A stretch of 59,161 nt of DNA from an uncultured Tenacibaculum sp. GTDB taxonomy: Bacteria; Bacteroidota; Bacteroidia; Flavobacteriales; Flavobacteriaceae. Numbering within the stretch: position 1 is the stretch's first letter; every line of letters starts with the position of its first letter. The notes beneath the pieces were generated by a model that saw only the letters and a list, made by a program, of their open reading frames with translations, did not search any database and was not told where the DNA came from. The stretch covers positions 1 to 59,161 of the forward strand of contig CANMJA010000029.1 in NCBI GenBank assembly GCA_947498055.1, given 5' to 3'. Positions 36,183-44,736 of the stretch are shown here, one piece after another. Position numbers and translations under genes: made by a program.

Positions 36183-37253
36183 ATGTTATATAAATTATTA
36201 TTACTATGTATAATATCCCCTTTACTTCTTTTTTCACAAGCGGCTGAAACTTGTGAAACAGACGCAAACGATGTAGTGCTAGATTTGAACAGTATTACTA
36301 AATGTTCTGTTGAAAAGGACAAAGATTCTAAAACTAAAAAAGTATCTGTAGAAGTTACATCTAGAAGAAGAGTTGTTAGAAAACGTGAAACAGTAACTAG
36401 TGTTGGTAATTCTAATATATCACACAAGTTAGCAGATCTTAAGAAAAAAGCTTCATTAGTTGGTAACTTAGATTTAAGTAATGAAGAAGTCGCTGAAAAA
36501 GTACCTTTCAATTTAGTCGAAGAAATTCCTTTATTTAAAGACTGTCAAAAAGTATCTATCTATCAGCAAGAAAAATGCTTTAAAGAAAAAATATCTAGTC
36601 ATATAAAAAAGAATTTTAAATATCCAGAAAAATCTTATAGAAATAGTGTACAAGGTAGAGTTCTAGTACAATTTATAATAGATAAAGAAGGTTCTGTTGC
36701 AGATTTAAATATTCGAGGGCCTTACAAAGGAGAATTATTAGAAAAAGAAGCTGAAAGAATTATACGTAAATTACCAAAGTTTAAACCAGGTAAGCATAAT
36801 GGTAAAACAGTAAAGGTGAAATATGGAGTTCCTATTACATTTAAAATTCCAGGAAAAAAACCTTCAAACGTAAGAAAAGCTAATAAATTAAATAGTAACG
36901 AACAAATATATAGGTTTAGTGAGGTAACAACCATTCCTTCTTTTAAAAAATGTATCAATAGTAATTCTATAGAATGTTTTAATACTGAATTTATAAATCA
37001 TATAGATAAATATTTTGCTTATCCAGAAGAAGCTAGTATCAATAATATACAAGGTAAAGTCCATGTTCAGTTTGTTATTGATAAAAATGGAGATGTAGCT
37101 AATATAAGAACTAAAACACCTGAAGGAGGAGATGTTTTAGGAACTGCAACAGTTAAATTAATTGAGAAATTACCTAGACTAAAACCAGCAATAAAAGATG
37201 GTAAACCGGTAAGTGTAAAATATAATTTCCCTATTAATTTTTCTTTAAAATAA
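36183..37253 (+). CDS. Secreted protein with two TonB C-terminal domains
   Basis: 356 residues with an N-terminal signal peptide (about 1-20). Two tandem TonB-C domains: about 115-220 (YPEKSYRNSVQGRVLVQFII and KLPKFKPGKHNGK) and about 245-356 (YPEEASINNIQGKVHVQFVI and KLPRLKPAIKDGK). No membrane anchor or proline-rich spanner, so it is not a classical energy transducer. It may bind TonB boxes or murein in the periplasm. Single gene with a terminator. Confidence 0.85.
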   Translation: MLYKLLLLCIISPLLLFSQAAETCETDANDVVLDLNSITKCSVEKDKDSKTKKVSVEVTSRRRVVRKRETVTSVGNSNISHKLADLKKKASLVGNLDLSNEEVAEKVPFNLVEEIPLFKDCQKVSIYQQEKCFKEKISSHIKKNFKYPEKSYRNSVQGRVLVQFIIDKEGSVADLNIRGPYKGELLEKEAERIIRKLPKFKPGKHNGKTVKVKYGVPITFKIPGKKPSNVRKANKLNSNEQIYRFSEVTTIPSFKKCINSNSIECFNTEFINHIDKYFAYPEEASINNIQGKVHVQFVIDKNGDVANIRTKTPEGGDVLGTATVKLIEKLPRLKPAIKDGKPVSVKYNFPINFSLK

Positions 37254-37276
37254 AAAATAAAATAATTTACATATTT

Positions 37277-37306
37277 AAAAAGGCCAGATATTTTCTGGTC
37301 TTTTTT
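37277..37306 (+). terminator. Terminator after the TonB-C gene
   Basis: Stem AAAAAGGCCAGA / TCTGGTCTTTTTT around a short loop, 23 nt after the stop. Confidence 0.85.
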
Positions 37307-37349
37307 ATTAAATTAATATTTCTTCTTATAGAGTTGCATTTTATGCTAT

Positions 37350-37386
37350 TAAAAAATCTTTCTAAAAAAATAGAAAGATTTTTTTG
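37350..37386. terminator. Second hairpin upstream of rtcB
   Basis: Stem AAAAAATCTTTCTA / TAGAAAGATTTTTTT. It stands alone between the TonB-C terminator and rtcB; either a second insulator or the end of a very short transcript starting near 37310. Confidence 0.6.
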
Positions 37387-37448
37387 ATACGCAAAAACAA
37401 TGCGCAGTGAGCTGTAATATTTGTATCGTAATTAAAATAAATACAAAC

Positions 37449-38837
37449 ATGAAAACGAATATGAAAAAAACGAATGGTAACGATTTAATTGACTTAGGTT
37501 TTAAATCAGGAAAATGGATGAAAGAAGCATTAAATTATATTAACGAAAATCAGTTAGAAAATGAGGAAATGTTACATTATTTAGAACAATTCCGTCAGCA
37601 ACCTGAAATAGAGTTACTAGAGAATCCAATAGATTTTAAAATTAATATAAAAGCAGAAAATGAATTAGAAGAAGACAATGTAGAAAAAGTAATTACTTCT
37701 ATGAAGGTTTTAATGAAAACTCCAACAATAGTAAATGGAGCAATTATGCCAGACGCTTGTCCTACAGGGCCAGCAGGAACAATTCCTGTAGGAGGGGTAG
37801 TAGTAGCTAAAAATGCGATTCACCCAGGAATGCATAGTGCAGATATTTGTTGTTCTGTAATGTTAACAGATTTTGGTAAAGCAAATCCAAAAGAGGTATT
37901 AGATATGGCACATAGTATTACTCATTTTGGACCTGGAGGAAGAGATAGAAATCAACAATTTAGATTTCCTATGGATTTGTTGGCAGAAATAGAAGCTAAT
38001 CCATATTTAAATAATCAAAAATGTATTTCAGCTGCAAGATCACATTTAGGAACACAAGGAGATGGAAATCATTTTTTATTTGTAGGTGTTTCTAAAAAAA
38101 CAGGAAATACCATGTTAGTTACGCACCATGGAAGTAGAGGATTTGGAGCTAATTTATATAGTAGAGGTATGAAAATAGCAGAACAATTTAGAAAAGAATT
38201 GTCTCCTAATACATTAAAACAAAATGCATGGATTCCTTATGAAACAGAAGAAGGAAAAAAGTACTGGGAGGCATTACAAATTATAAGAAAATGGACTAAA
38301 AAAAATCATGAATGTATTCATGATGCTACTTTAGAAAAATTAGATATTAAAAAAGAAAATAGGTTTTGGAACGAACATAATTTTGTGTTTAAAGATGGAG
38401 ATTTATTTTATCATGCTAAAGGAGCTACTCCATTAGATCCTAAATTTATGCCAGATATTACTGGGCCAAGGTTAATACCATTAAATATGAGTGAACCTGT
38501 ATTAATTGTTGAAGGAAAAACTACTAAAAATAATTTAGGTTTTGCACCACATGGTGCAGGACGTAATGTGAGTAGAACACAGCATAGAAAAAGTAAAACA
38601 GGCACTATTCAAGAAGTTTTTGAAGAAGAAACACAAGGTTTAGATATTCGTTTTTTTTCTAATGAAGTAGATATTACAGAATTACCATCAGCTTATAAAA
38701 GTGCAGAAAATGTTCGTAAGCAAATGGAAGAATATGGTTTAGGAGAAGTAATAGATGAAGTAATGCCATATGGTTGTATAATGGCTGGTGATTGGCAAAA
38801 AAACGCACCTTGGAAGCGTAGAAAAAAGAAAAAATAA
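37449..38837 (+). CDS. rtcB: RtcB family RNA ligase
   Basis: 462 residues from ATG 37449. RtcB joins RNA 2',3'-cyclic phosphate or 3'-phosphate ends to 5'-OH ends with GTP and Mn2+. Motifs: IMPDACPTGPAGTIPVGGV, HPGMHSADICCSVM (metal cysteine/aspartate region), GDGNHFLFVG, VTHHGSRGFG, and FAPHGAGRNVSR with the histidine that is guanylylated. The longer frame adds 14 residues from a GC-like leader and overlaps a probable promoter. No archease or prfH is adjacent; downstream are nucleotidyltransferases and a DUF434 protein. Confidence 0.93.
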   Translation: MKTNMKKTNGNDLIDLGFKSGKWMKEALNYINENQLENEEMLHYLEQFRQQPEIELLENPIDFKINIKAENELEEDNVEKVITSMKVLMKTPTIVNGAIMPDACPTGPAGTIPVGGVVVAKNAIHPGMHSADICCSVMLTDFGKANPKEVLDMAHSITHFGPGGRDRNQQFRFPMDLLAEIEANPYLNNQKCISAARSHLGTQGDGNHFLFVGVSKKTGNTMLVTHHGSRGFGANLYSRGMKIAEQFRKELSPNTLKQNAWIPYETEEGKKYWEALQIIRKWTKKNHECIHDATLEKLDIKKENRFWNEHNFVFKDGDLFYHAKGATPLDPKFMPDITGPRLIPLNMSEPVLIVEGKTTKNNLGFAPHGAGRNVSRTQHRKSKTGTIQEVFEEETQGLDIRFFSNEVDITELPSAYKSAENVRKQMEEYGLGEVIDEVMPYGCIMAGDWQKNAPWKRRKKKK

Positions 38838-38842
38838 TTTGT

Positions 38843-38877
38843 TAAACCTCACAGGTTTTAAAAACCTCGTATGTTTA
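38843..38877. repeat. AAACCTC palindromic repeat, copy 1
   Basis: Imperfect palindrome starting TTAAACCTCACAGGTTTT and continuing AAAACCTCG. A related copy is at 40070-40104. Both lie right after a gene and may act as terminators or REP-like elements. Confidence 0.6.
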
Positions 38878-39083
38878 TATTAAAAAGAACGATGAAAATT
38901 ACCTAGCATGCTATTTTGAGTTAGGAATTTTAATTGCAAATTGACGTTTTTATGGTAAATTAAAATCGATAAATGAGGAGGTGTTATGTAGAAAACATAA
39001 TCCTAAGTTAGAAAGTAAGTCTTGCAGAAATTATTAAAGAAAAGACTAAAAATAAACAAAAAATGCAAAAAAGAAAAGGAGCA

Positions 39084-39117
39084 TTGTATTAAGTTTTTAA
39101 CACATAACTTAATACAA
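39084..39117 (+). promoter_or_regulatory. Perfect hairpin abutting the start of the 73-aa gene
   Basis: 12-bp perfect stem TTGTATTAAGTT / AACTTAATACAA with a 10-nt loop, ending one base before the ATG at 39119. It occupies the ribosome-binding region, so it could control translation as RNA or be a dimer operator as DNA. Confidence 0.55.
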
Positions 39118-39118
39118 A

Positions 39119-39340
39119 ATGAAAAAGTTTAAACGATTTAAAGAAGCTTTCGGATTAAACGAGTATGGATTAATAAATTTTCCAAAAAAAATCTCTGGAG
39201 TTAAAATTTCTAGAATAAAAATAGGTAAAGAACAGGGTTGTGAATGGTGTTTTCCACACGGATATGAAACTATTAATTGTACAATACCAGAGAGAAATTG
39301 GAAATCTTATAGAAAGAAACAATGGAAAAAAGAATATTAG
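39119..39340 (+). CDS. Small protein of the RtcB cluster
   Basis: 73 residues, basic, with a CEWCFPHGYETINC segment that could bind a metal. No family recognised. It overlaps the next gene by 19 nt and is preceded by the perfect hairpin, which supports it being real. Confidence 0.65.
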   Translation: MKKFKRFKEAFGLNEYGLINFPKKISGVKISRIKIGKEQGCEWCFPHGYETINCTIPERNWKSYRKKQWKKEY

Positions 39341-40065
39341 AATATTTATCGAAAGTAGAAAAAGAAAATGATATAGAAATTTTATTTGCAGTAGAATCGG
39401 GGAGTAGAGCTTGGGGCTTTGCTTCTCCAGATTCTGATTATGATATCCGGTTTGTATATAAACATAAAAAAGATTGGTATTTAAACCTTTGGGAAACTAA
39501 AGACACCATCGAATTTATGACGGAAGACGATTTGGATGGCTCTGGTTGGGATATTAGAAAAGCAATGCGATTACTTGCTAAGTCTAATGCTTCATTTACA
39601 GGTTGGTTATTTTCTCCGGTAATATATAGAGCTAATGATGAATTTTTAAATGAATTAAAAAAATTAGCTAGTGAAAATTTTAATCCTATAGCTGGTTTTC
39701 ATCATTTTCATGCCATGAATAAAGGTTTTGAAGAAACCTTGGGTACAGATAAAATGACACTTAAAAGCTTTTTTTATACCATTCGTACAGCTTTATGTGC
39801 AAATTGGATTGTAAAAAAGAATACTATTCCTCCTGTGTATTTTAAAAAAATGTATGAGTTAGTAGAAGAAAATTATCATCATAAAATAGATAAATTGATT
39901 CGATTAAAAAGTGAGCGAATAGAGAAAAGTACAGATCCAGTTTCGGAAGAATTAATCAATTTGGTGAAAAATATAATAGAAGAGAATAATTTACTAAAGA
40001 ATAGCTTAGTAAATGCAAAAGCTAATCAAAAAGCATTTAATGCTTTCTTTTTAAAATATGTTTAA
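39322..40065 (+). CDS. Pol-beta-type nucleotidyltransferase 1 (COG3541-like)
   Basis: 247 residues. Nucleotidyltransferase signature GSRAWGFASPDSDYDIRFVY (Gly-Ser plus the DxD metal pair) near residues 28-47, with TIEFMTEDD supplying a later acidic position; the rest is helical with a FHHFHAMNKGF segment. Family members add nucleotides to nucleic acid or other substrates; linkage to rtcB suggests RNA 3'-end modification or repair. That is inference. Confidence 0.85.
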   Translation: MEKRILEYLSKVEKENDIEILFAVESGSRAWGFASPDSDYDIRFVYKHKKDWYLNLWETKDTIEFMTEDDLDGSGWDIRKAMRLLAKSNASFTGWLFSPVIYRANDEFLNELKKLASENFNPIAGFHHFHAMNKGFEETLGTDKMTLKSFFYTIRTALCANWIVKKNTIPPVYFKKMYELVEENYHHKIDKLIRLKSERIEKSTDPVSEELINLVKNIIEENNLLKNSLVNAKANQKAFNAFFLKYV

Positions 40066-40069
40066 CATA

Positions 40070-40104
40070 TTAAACCTCTTAGGTTTTAAAAACTTAGGAG
40101 GTTT
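40070..40104. repeat. AAACCTC palindromic repeat, copy 2
   Basis: Near-perfect palindrome TTAAACCTCTTAGGTTTT then AAAACTTAGGAGGTTTT, between the two nucleotidyltransferase genes; related to 38843-38877. Confidence 0.65.
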
Positions 40105-40122
40105 TCTTAATTAGATTTTGAA

Positions 40123-41172
40123 ATGACATTAGAAGAATTAAAAAAATCAGATAGTATTATTTTCGAATGTATCAGTGGTAGTAAAGCTTATGGTTTACAA
40201 ACACCAACTTCAGATACAGATATTAGAGGAGTCTTTATTTTACCTAAAGAACAGTTTTATTCTTTAGATTATATTGGACAGATAAACGATGTAACAAACG
40301 ATACAGCTTACTATGAATTAAGAAAATTCATCGAATTATGCTCAAAAAATAATCCGAATATTTTAGAAATGCTAAATGTTCCAGAAGATTGTATTCTATA
40401 TAAACATCCATTATTTGATGAAATAAAGAAAGAATATTTTTTATCTAAACTATGTAAAAATACTTTTGCAAATTATGCTTTTACACAAATTAAGAAAGCA
40501 AGAGGGTTGAATAAAAAAATTGTAAACCCTATAGAAAAAAAACGTAAAACAATAGAAGATTTTTGTATCGTAAGAACTAAAAAACAGTCTATTAGTTTAC
40601 AAAAATTTCTAAAAAAAAACTTGCTTTTAAAGAAAAATTGTGGGCTGGCTAAAATTCCAAACATGAAAAATTGTTTTAACTTATTTTATAATGATTCTTT
40701 AACATATCAAGGAATTTCTAGAGAAAATGCAAATGAAGTTTGTACTAGCTCTATTCCTAAAAAAGAACAGCCAATAGCAATGCTTTACTGTAATTTAGAA
40801 GGATATTCAACATATTGTAAGAAATATAAAGAGTATTGGGAGTGGGTGGAGAAAAGAAATGAAGATCGTTATAAAAATAATATTTCTCATGACAAGAATT
40901 ATGACGCTAAAAATATGATGCATACCTTTAGATTACTGCATATGGCAAAAGAAATAGGAGAGAGTGGCAAAATAAAAGTAAGAAGAGAAGATAGAGATTT
41001 TTTACTTTCTATTAAGAATGCAGAATTTGAATATGAAGTTTTAGTATTAAAGGCAGAAAAAATGAGAAAAGAATTAGATATAGTTTATGATTCTTCTAAT
41101 TTTCAAGAAAAACCAGATTTAAATAAGATAAATGAATTATTAGTCTCTTTAAGAAATAAATTTTATATATAA
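40123..41172 (+). CDS. Pol-beta-type nucleotidyltransferase 2 (COG3541-like)
   Basis: 349 residues. Signature GSKAYGLQTPTSDTDIRGVF near 20-39 and a third acidic position in NDTAYYELRKFIEL. Different from copy 1 in its long lysine-rich middle (about 125-170) and C-terminal helices. Active-site residues intact. Followed after 1 nt by the DUF434 gene. Confidence 0.88.
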   Translation: MTLEELKKSDSIIFECISGSKAYGLQTPTSDTDIRGVFILPKEQFYSLDYIGQINDVTNDTAYYELRKFIELCSKNNPNILEMLNVPEDCILYKHPLFDEIKKEYFLSKLCKNTFANYAFTQIKKARGLNKKIVNPIEKKRKTIEDFCIVRTKKQSISLQKFLKKNLLLKKNCGLAKIPNMKNCFNLFYNDSLTYQGISRENANEVCTSSIPKKEQPIAMLYCNLEGYSTYCKKYKEYWEWVEKRNEDRYKNNISHDKNYDAKNMMHTFRLLHMAKEIGESGKIKVRREDRDFLLSIKNAEFEYEVLVLKAEKMRKELDIVYDSSNFQEKPDLNKINELLVSLRNKFYI

Positions 41173-41173
41173 A

Positions 41174-41875
41174 ATGCCTAAAAATAGAGGAAAAGAAGGA
41201 AGAGATGATTATTTATTTGGAGAAGCTTTTATGCAACGAAAAATAAAAGAAGCGGTTACAGATATGTCTTTTTTACTAGAAAGAGGCTATGGAGAGACTT
41301 CTTCTTGTGAATTGGTTGGAAATAGATATAAACTGAATAAACGCCAGCAACAAGCTATTAAAGGAATGTCGGCAGGAGTTACAAAAGTAATAAACAGAAG
41401 AAACACAGAAATAGATACTTCTTCTTTACAGGGTAAAACTTTAATAATAGATGGGTTTAATCAAATAATTTTATTAGAAAGTATACTTTCTGAAGCTTAT
41501 ATTTTTAAAGGAAAAGATGGAGTATATAGAGATTTATCTTCAGTTTATGGTACTTATAAAAGCGTAGATCAAACAGAAGAGGCTATTACTATCTTTGCTG
41601 ATTTTTTTAAGAAACATAAAGTTGTAAAAGTTATCTGGGTATTTGATAAACCAGTTTCTAATAGCGGGCGAATGAAAACAAAACTACTGGAGTTTGCAAA
41701 AAAAAATAATTGTAATTGGGAAGTTATTTTAGAAAATAATCCAGATAAAGTAATTCCAAAAAGTAATCATGTAGTAATTACTTCAGATGCTTGGATATTA
41801 GATAGAGTAGATTCTTGGTGTAATATTATAAATGATTTAATACCTACAAATTTTTCTTCTTTAGTAATTGTTTGA
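41174..41875 (+). CDS. DUF434-like protein with nuclease-like C-terminal domain
   Basis: 233 residues. The N-terminal 60 residues (LERGYGETSSCELVGNRYKLNKRQQQAIKGM) match the DUF434 pattern. The rest begins GKTLIIDGFNQIILLES, with acidic residues in VIWVFDKPVSNSGRM and ITSDAWILDRVDSW, resembling a PIN-like fold (often called DUF5616). Probable RNA-processing role with RtcB; not proven. Confidence 0.8.
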   Translation: MPKNRGKEGRDDYLFGEAFMQRKIKEAVTDMSFLLERGYGETSSCELVGNRYKLNKRQQQAIKGMSAGVTKVINRRNTEIDTSSLQGKTLIIDGFNQIILLESILSEAYIFKGKDGVYRDLSSVYGTYKSVDQTEEAITIFADFFKKHKVVKVIWVFDKPVSNSGRMKTKLLEFAKKNNCNWEVILENNPDKVIPKSNHVVITSDAWILDRVDSWCNIINDLIPTNFSSLVIV

Positions 41876-42066
41876 TGTTGTTATAAACAATAATGAAATA
41901 TATTAGTTTTATTGTCAGTATCCATTGTTTTTTTATTTTTTACTTAGTGAAAAACTATTATTTTAACACATTCAATGCATTAATTGTTAAAAAAAGGGGT
42001 AAAACACTGTTAATCAATAGATATGTTATTTGTATATTTACTATGGGATTATTAAATATATATATC

Positions 42067-42168
42067 ATGGGAAAATTATTACTTAGAAAAATCAACAACG
42101 TATCGAAAAAAATGATTGCATATCTATCAGAGTTTGGAAGAGCAGCAAGCTATGCTCTTAAACATTGA
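42067..42168 (+). CDS. Possible 33-aa protein
   Basis: 33 residues: starts MGKLLLRKINNVSKKMIAYL and ends in SEFGRAASYALKH. An amphipathic helix is likely. A strong terminator 15 nt after the stop favours a transcribed gene. A longer in-frame start at 41893 gives a hydrophobic leader of poor composition, which I do not favour. Confidence 0.35.
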   Translation: MGKLLLRKINNVSKKMIAYLSEFGRAASYALKH

Positions 42169-42183
42169 TAGTTAGTTTTTTTG

Positions 42184-42224
42184 AAAAAAAAAGCGTATTA
42201 TAAATTTTATAATACGCTTTTTTT
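42184..42224. terminator. Bidirectional terminator
   Basis: Perfect stem with AAGCGTATTATAAA and its complement flanked by A- and T-runs, between the plus-strand small ORF and the minus-strand yidC gene. Confidence 0.9.
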
Positions 42225-42256
42225 ATGTGGTAATTCAAAATATTGAATAATATTTT

Positions 42257-44143
42257 TTATTTTTTCTTTCTTTGAGCTGCTGCTCTTTTTTGAGCTTCTT
42301 GTTGTTCTTGAGCTTGTTTCATAGCATTGTCTAAACGCTCTCTAAACTTACTTTTCTTTACAGGCTTTTTCTTGTTTTCCTGAATTTGAGCATGAATTTT
42401 ATCTTCATCTATTACATAATTTTTAATAATAAGCATAATTGCTATCGTTAATAAATTAGAAATAAAATAATATAAACTAAGTCCACTAGCATAATTATTA
42501 AAGAAGAATAACATCATGATAGGAGAGAAGTAAATCATATACTTCATCATTTTACTCATATCTGGCATTCCTTCTTGTGTTGGTGCTTGCATATTTGCTT
42601 GTTGACTTTGGTTCATTTTCATATAAAAGAAAATAGCAACAGAAGCTAAAATTGGAAATAAACTAATATGATTTCCATAAAAAAGTATGTTAAAAGGAAG
42701 TTCAAAAATTACATCGTAAGAAGATAAATCGTTTGCCCATAAAAATGGCTTTTGACGAAAATCTATATTCGTAGGGAAAAATTTAAATAGAGCAAAGAAT
42801 ACTGGCATTTGTAACAATGCAGGAATACAGCCAGACATCATACTAACTCCAGCTTTTCGTTGTACCGCCATAATTTCTTGCTGACGCTTCATTGCATTTT
42901 CTTTACCCGGTAATTTTTTATTAATTTCTTCCATTTCTGGACGAATTACCTTCATTTTAGCACTTGATAAATACGATTTGTATAAAACAGGAGATAAAAT
43001 AATTCGAACAACAATGGTCATAAAAATAATAATCAAACCATAATTACCAATAAATCCTTTTAAAAGGTTAAATACAGGGTAAAAAACAGTTCTGTTTAAA
43101 AACCCAAATATTCCCCAACCTAAATCGTTAATTTCTACTAAGTCAGTTCCTTTATAAGTCTTTAGCAAATTGTAATCAGTAGGTCCGTAATACCACTGCA
43201 TATTATAATTTAATTCACCTCCTTTTAATGCCAAAGGAGTGTGTAAAGAAAAAGCTTTAGTAAAAACGCTATCTTTTTCTTCTCCAAGGTAATCTACCGA
43301 TTTTAATTTAGCGTCTGTAAATGGTGTTTCTGTAAGTAATGCACTAGAAAAAAAATGTTGTTTATAAGCTACCCAATCTACTGCATTTACAATTTCATTA
43401 TCTTTAGGATTTAAATAGTCTACATCTCCATCTTCTTTAAAATAATAATATGTGTACATATTTTCAGTACGCATACTTTTCTCTTTACGCAAAGCTTTTA
43501 AGTCCCAACTTAAATTAACTTTTTGTGAAGAATTAATAACAGAACCTAAACCTTGAGAACGAACTGCAAAATCTATTCTATAATCATTTGGTTTTATTTC
43601 GTAACGATACTCTAGAAATTGCGTATCGGATACTTTCAATTTCATAGAAAGAACAGTATTTTCTCCACTTTTTGTTTCTGTAGGAGTAAATAATAGATCT
43701 TTTGTATTTAAAATTCTATTATCTGTAGTACCAAAGTTAATATTAAAAGAAGCATTTTTATCTTTAATAATATGTAATGGTAACGAATCGTGTGTTTTAT
43801 ATTTCTTTAAAAAAACCTTCGTTATTTCACCACCTTTATTATTTACAGTAAGTTGTACTAACTCATTTTCTATAACAGTTTCTCCTTCTTTTGCATGAAT
43901 AGCACTATAAGAAAAGGCTCCTAATTGGTTTTTTAACGCAATTTGCTTTAAAGAATCATTAACAACACCATTCGTATTTAATGAATTTTGTGTTATTTCA
44001 TTCTGTAGAGTTTGTTCTGTTTTTTCTTTGTTTGGTTGTTCTTGTTCTATTTCTTTTTTACCAGTACTCATCCACCAAAATAGAATTCCACCTAGTAAAA
44101 GCATTCCTATAAAGGAGTTGAAATCAAATTTTTTTTCTTCCAT
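42257..44143 (-). CDS. yidC: Membrane protein insertase YidC
   Basis: 628 residues. N-terminal membrane anchor (about 9-26), large periplasmic beta domain (about 80-350), then the conserved insertase core: YGLIIIFMTIVVRIILSPVLYKSYLSSAKM, a cytoplasmic hairpin with KAGVSMMSGCIPALLQMPVFFALF, and later helices. The C-terminus is basic and glutamine-rich (QEQQEAQKRAAAQRKKK), as expected for ribosome contact. Inserts inner-membrane proteins with or without Sec. Confidence 0.97.
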   Translation of the reverse strand: MEEKKFDFNSFIGMLLLGGILFWWMSTGKKEIEQEQPNKEKTEQTLQNEITQNSLNTNGVVNDSLKQIALKNQLGAFSYSAIHAKEGETVIENELVQLTVNNKGGEITKVFLKKYKTHDSLPLHIIKDKNASFNINFGTTDNRILNTKDLLFTPTETKSGENTVLSMKLKVSDTQFLEYRYEIKPNDYRIDFAVRSQGLGSVINSSQKVNLSWDLKALRKEKSMRTENMYTYYYFKEDGDVDYLNPKDNEIVNAVDWVAYKQHFFSSALLTETPFTDAKLKSVDYLGEEKDSVFTKAFSLHTPLALKGGELNYNMQWYYGPTDYNLLKTYKGTDLVEINDLGWGIFGFLNRTVFYPVFNLLKGFIGNYGLIIIFMTIVVRIILSPVLYKSYLSSAKMKVIRPEMEEINKKLPGKENAMKRQQEIMAVQRKAGVSMMSGCIPALLQMPVFFALFKFFPTNIDFRQKPFLWANDLSSYDVIFELPFNILFYGNHISLFPILASVAIFFYMKMNQSQQANMQAPTQEGMPDMSKMMKYMIYFSPIMMLFFFNNYASGLSLYYFISNLLTIAIMLIIKNYVIDEDKIHAQIQENKKKPVKKSKFRERLDNAMKQAQEQQEAQKRAAAQRKKK

Positions 44144-44169
44144 TGATATATTTTAAGTGTCAACTTGTC

Positions 44170-44196
44170 ATTTTCTCAAAATTTGGCTGAGAAAAT
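44170..44196 (-). promoter_or_regulatory. Hairpin in the yidC leader
   Basis: 9-bp perfect stem ATTTTCTCA / TGAGAAAAT with 9-nt loop, between the yidC -7 box and ATG, so it would be in the 5' leader RNA. Confidence 0.4.
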
Positions 44197-44201
44197 CGCG
44201 A

Positions 44202-44209
44202 CAAATGTA
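44202..44209 (-). promoter_or_regulatory. -7 box of yidC
   Basis: Minus-strand TACATTTG, an exact TAnnTTTG, 58 nt before the yidC ATG. Confidence 0.55.
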
Positions 44210-44314
44210 GCAAAACTACCTCTCTTTTTTGTAGTTTAATTAGATTTAATTTATAGTTTATATATAGCACAAATGGTATTCCATTTTATAAATTTATTTT
44301 TATTAATATAAAAG

Positions 44315-44689
44315 ATGGGAAAAAAATATACAATTCAGAAAACACCATTTGTTGTGCCAACTACAGATGGTAAAATTATAGAAGAGCATTTTGGAAATGC
44401 CACTAATGGTGATTCAAAGGTTAGTATTGCACATATGATAGCACCTTCGGGATGGAGTGAGCCTTTTCAAACTCCAAAATTTGAAGAATACACATATATA
44501 ATTAAAGGAAAAAAACAATTTATAATAGAAGATGAAACTATAATTCTTAAAGCTGGAGAATCTATTAAAATAGAGAAGGGGGTAAGAGTTCAATATTCGA
44601 ATCCTTTTGAAGAGCAATGTGAATATATAGCGATATGTTTACCTGCTTTTTCTATGGATTTAGTGAATAGGGAAGAGTTTATAAAGTAA
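44315..44689 (+). CDS. Cupin-domain protein
   Basis: 124 residues. Single cupin_2 barrel: FEEYTYIIKGKKQFIIEDETIILKAGESIKI and later YIAICLPAFSMDLV. The first metal motif is poorly conserved (SEPFQTPKFEEYTYI), so metal binding and enzymatic activity are uncertain. Monocistronic, followed by a terminator shared with the peptide cluster. Confidence 0.82.
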   Translation: MGKKYTIQKTPFVVPTTDGKIIEEHFGNATNGDSKVSIAHMIAPSGWSEPFQTPKFEEYTYIIKGKKQFIIEDETIILKAGESIKIEKGVRVQYSNPFEEQCEYIAICLPAFSMDLVNREEFIK

Positions 44690-44736
44690 AAAATGAAGGA
44701 ATCCTAAAAATATTTATATAGGATTCCTTCATTTTT
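44689..44736. terminator. Bidirectional terminator
   Basis: Long stem ATGAAGGAATCCTA / TAGGATTCCTTCAT with flanking A- and T-runs, between the cupin gene and the end of the peptide cluster. Confidence 0.9.

Larger units (their letters stand above)
38838..39118 (+). other. 281-nt intergenic region with structured segments
   Basis: No gene seen. It holds the AACCTC palindromic repeat (38843-38877), a possible long-range stem ATTTTAATT (38927-38935) with AATTAAAAT (38958-38966), a small hairpin around 38983-39002, and a perfect hairpin touching the next start codon (39084-39117). Could be a leader or small RNA of the repair cluster. Confidence 0.4.

Noticed and set aside
41893..42066. Longer start for the 33-aa frame (91 residues)
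   Set aside because: The extra N-terminus is low-complexity hydrophobic sequence of intergenic composition with no convincing signal; kept only the downstream start at low confidence.
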